Positions 5,557-5,575 of a stretch of 5,575 bases of DNA are shown here, in pieces. This DNA comes from Candidatus Ruthturnera sp. Its GTDB lineage: Bacteria > Pseudomonadota > Gammaproteobacteria > PS1 > Pseudothioglobaceae. The notes under the pieces are model-generated. The model was not told the origin of the DNA. It saw only the letters and a list, made by a program, of their open reading frames with translations, and ran no database searches. Position 1 is the first letter of the stretch; every line of letters starts with the position of its first letter. A program made the translations under genes and the position numbers. The stretch covers positions 1-5,575 of the forward strand of contig JABGOT010000087.1 in the NCBI GenBank assembly GCA_018648985.1, in the 5' to 3' direction.

Positions 5557-5575
5557 ATGACAGAAGTACAAGCAA
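5557..5575 (+). CDS. atpE: ATP synthase subunit c, first six codons (truncated by window edge)
   Basis: Only MTEVQA plus one base is inside the window. The assignment rests on position after atpB in the standard order atpI-atpB-atpE and on the strong ribosome binding site. Six residues cannot confirm the family. If correct, this is the proteolipid that forms the rotating c-ring. Confidence 0.7.

Noticed and set aside
1..5575. Mobile element, CRISPR array, tRNA/rRNA, defence or other undescribed system
   Set aside because: All coding space is filled by recognisable housekeeping or energy genes, and I see no direct-repeat arrays, terminal inverted repeats, transposase or RNA gene signatures.

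Overview
The window looks like chromosomal DNA of a sulfur-oxidising gammaproteobacterium, moderately AT-rich by eye. Three things point that way. The order grpE (leftward) / nadK-recN (rightward) matches the familiar gammaproteobacterial arrangement. A complete sulfide:quinone oxidoreductase (SQR) closely resembles, from memory, the Acidithiobacillus ferrooxidans enzyme. An ATP synthase operon begins atpI-atpB-atpE, with subunit a very like the E. coli protein. Candidate lineages include SUP05/Thioglobus-type and Thiomicrospira-type bacteria, but the sequence alone does not decide between them.

Layout. Bases 1-236 are the start of grpE on the minus strand, cut by the window edge. A 77-bp divergent spacer carries a convincing heat-shock (sigma-32-like) promoter for grpE and a poorly defined start region for nadK. 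nadK (314-1132) and recN (1152-2813) follow on the plus strand 19 bp apart and probably form one transcript. A hairpin flanked by A6 and T6 (2815-2846) ends recN and, read the other way, the convergent sqr gene. sqr occupies 2855-4141 on the minus strand with its own strong sigma-70-like promoter and a strong ribosome binding site. A 195-bp divergent spacer separates sqr from the ATP synthase operon, which has a perfect TATAAT with an AT-rich UP-like element upstream. atpI (4337-4675) overlaps atpB (4675-5532) by one base. The first six codons of atpE follow a good ribosome binding site before the window ends.

How the genes work together. SQR passes electrons from sulfide into the quinone pool. 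Respiration then builds the proton gradient that the F1Fo ATP synthase spends, so the right half of the window places a proton-motive-force generator back to back with a consumer. The left half is housekeeping: protein folding (GrpE with DnaK), NADP supply (NadK) and double-strand-break repair (RecN).

Every gene can be assigned to a known family, with all the key residues I looked for present. I see no mobile element, CRISPR array, tRNA, rRNA, riboswitch, or sign of an undescribed system. There is no gene-free stretch longer than 300 bases. The points of interest are regulatory and contextual.
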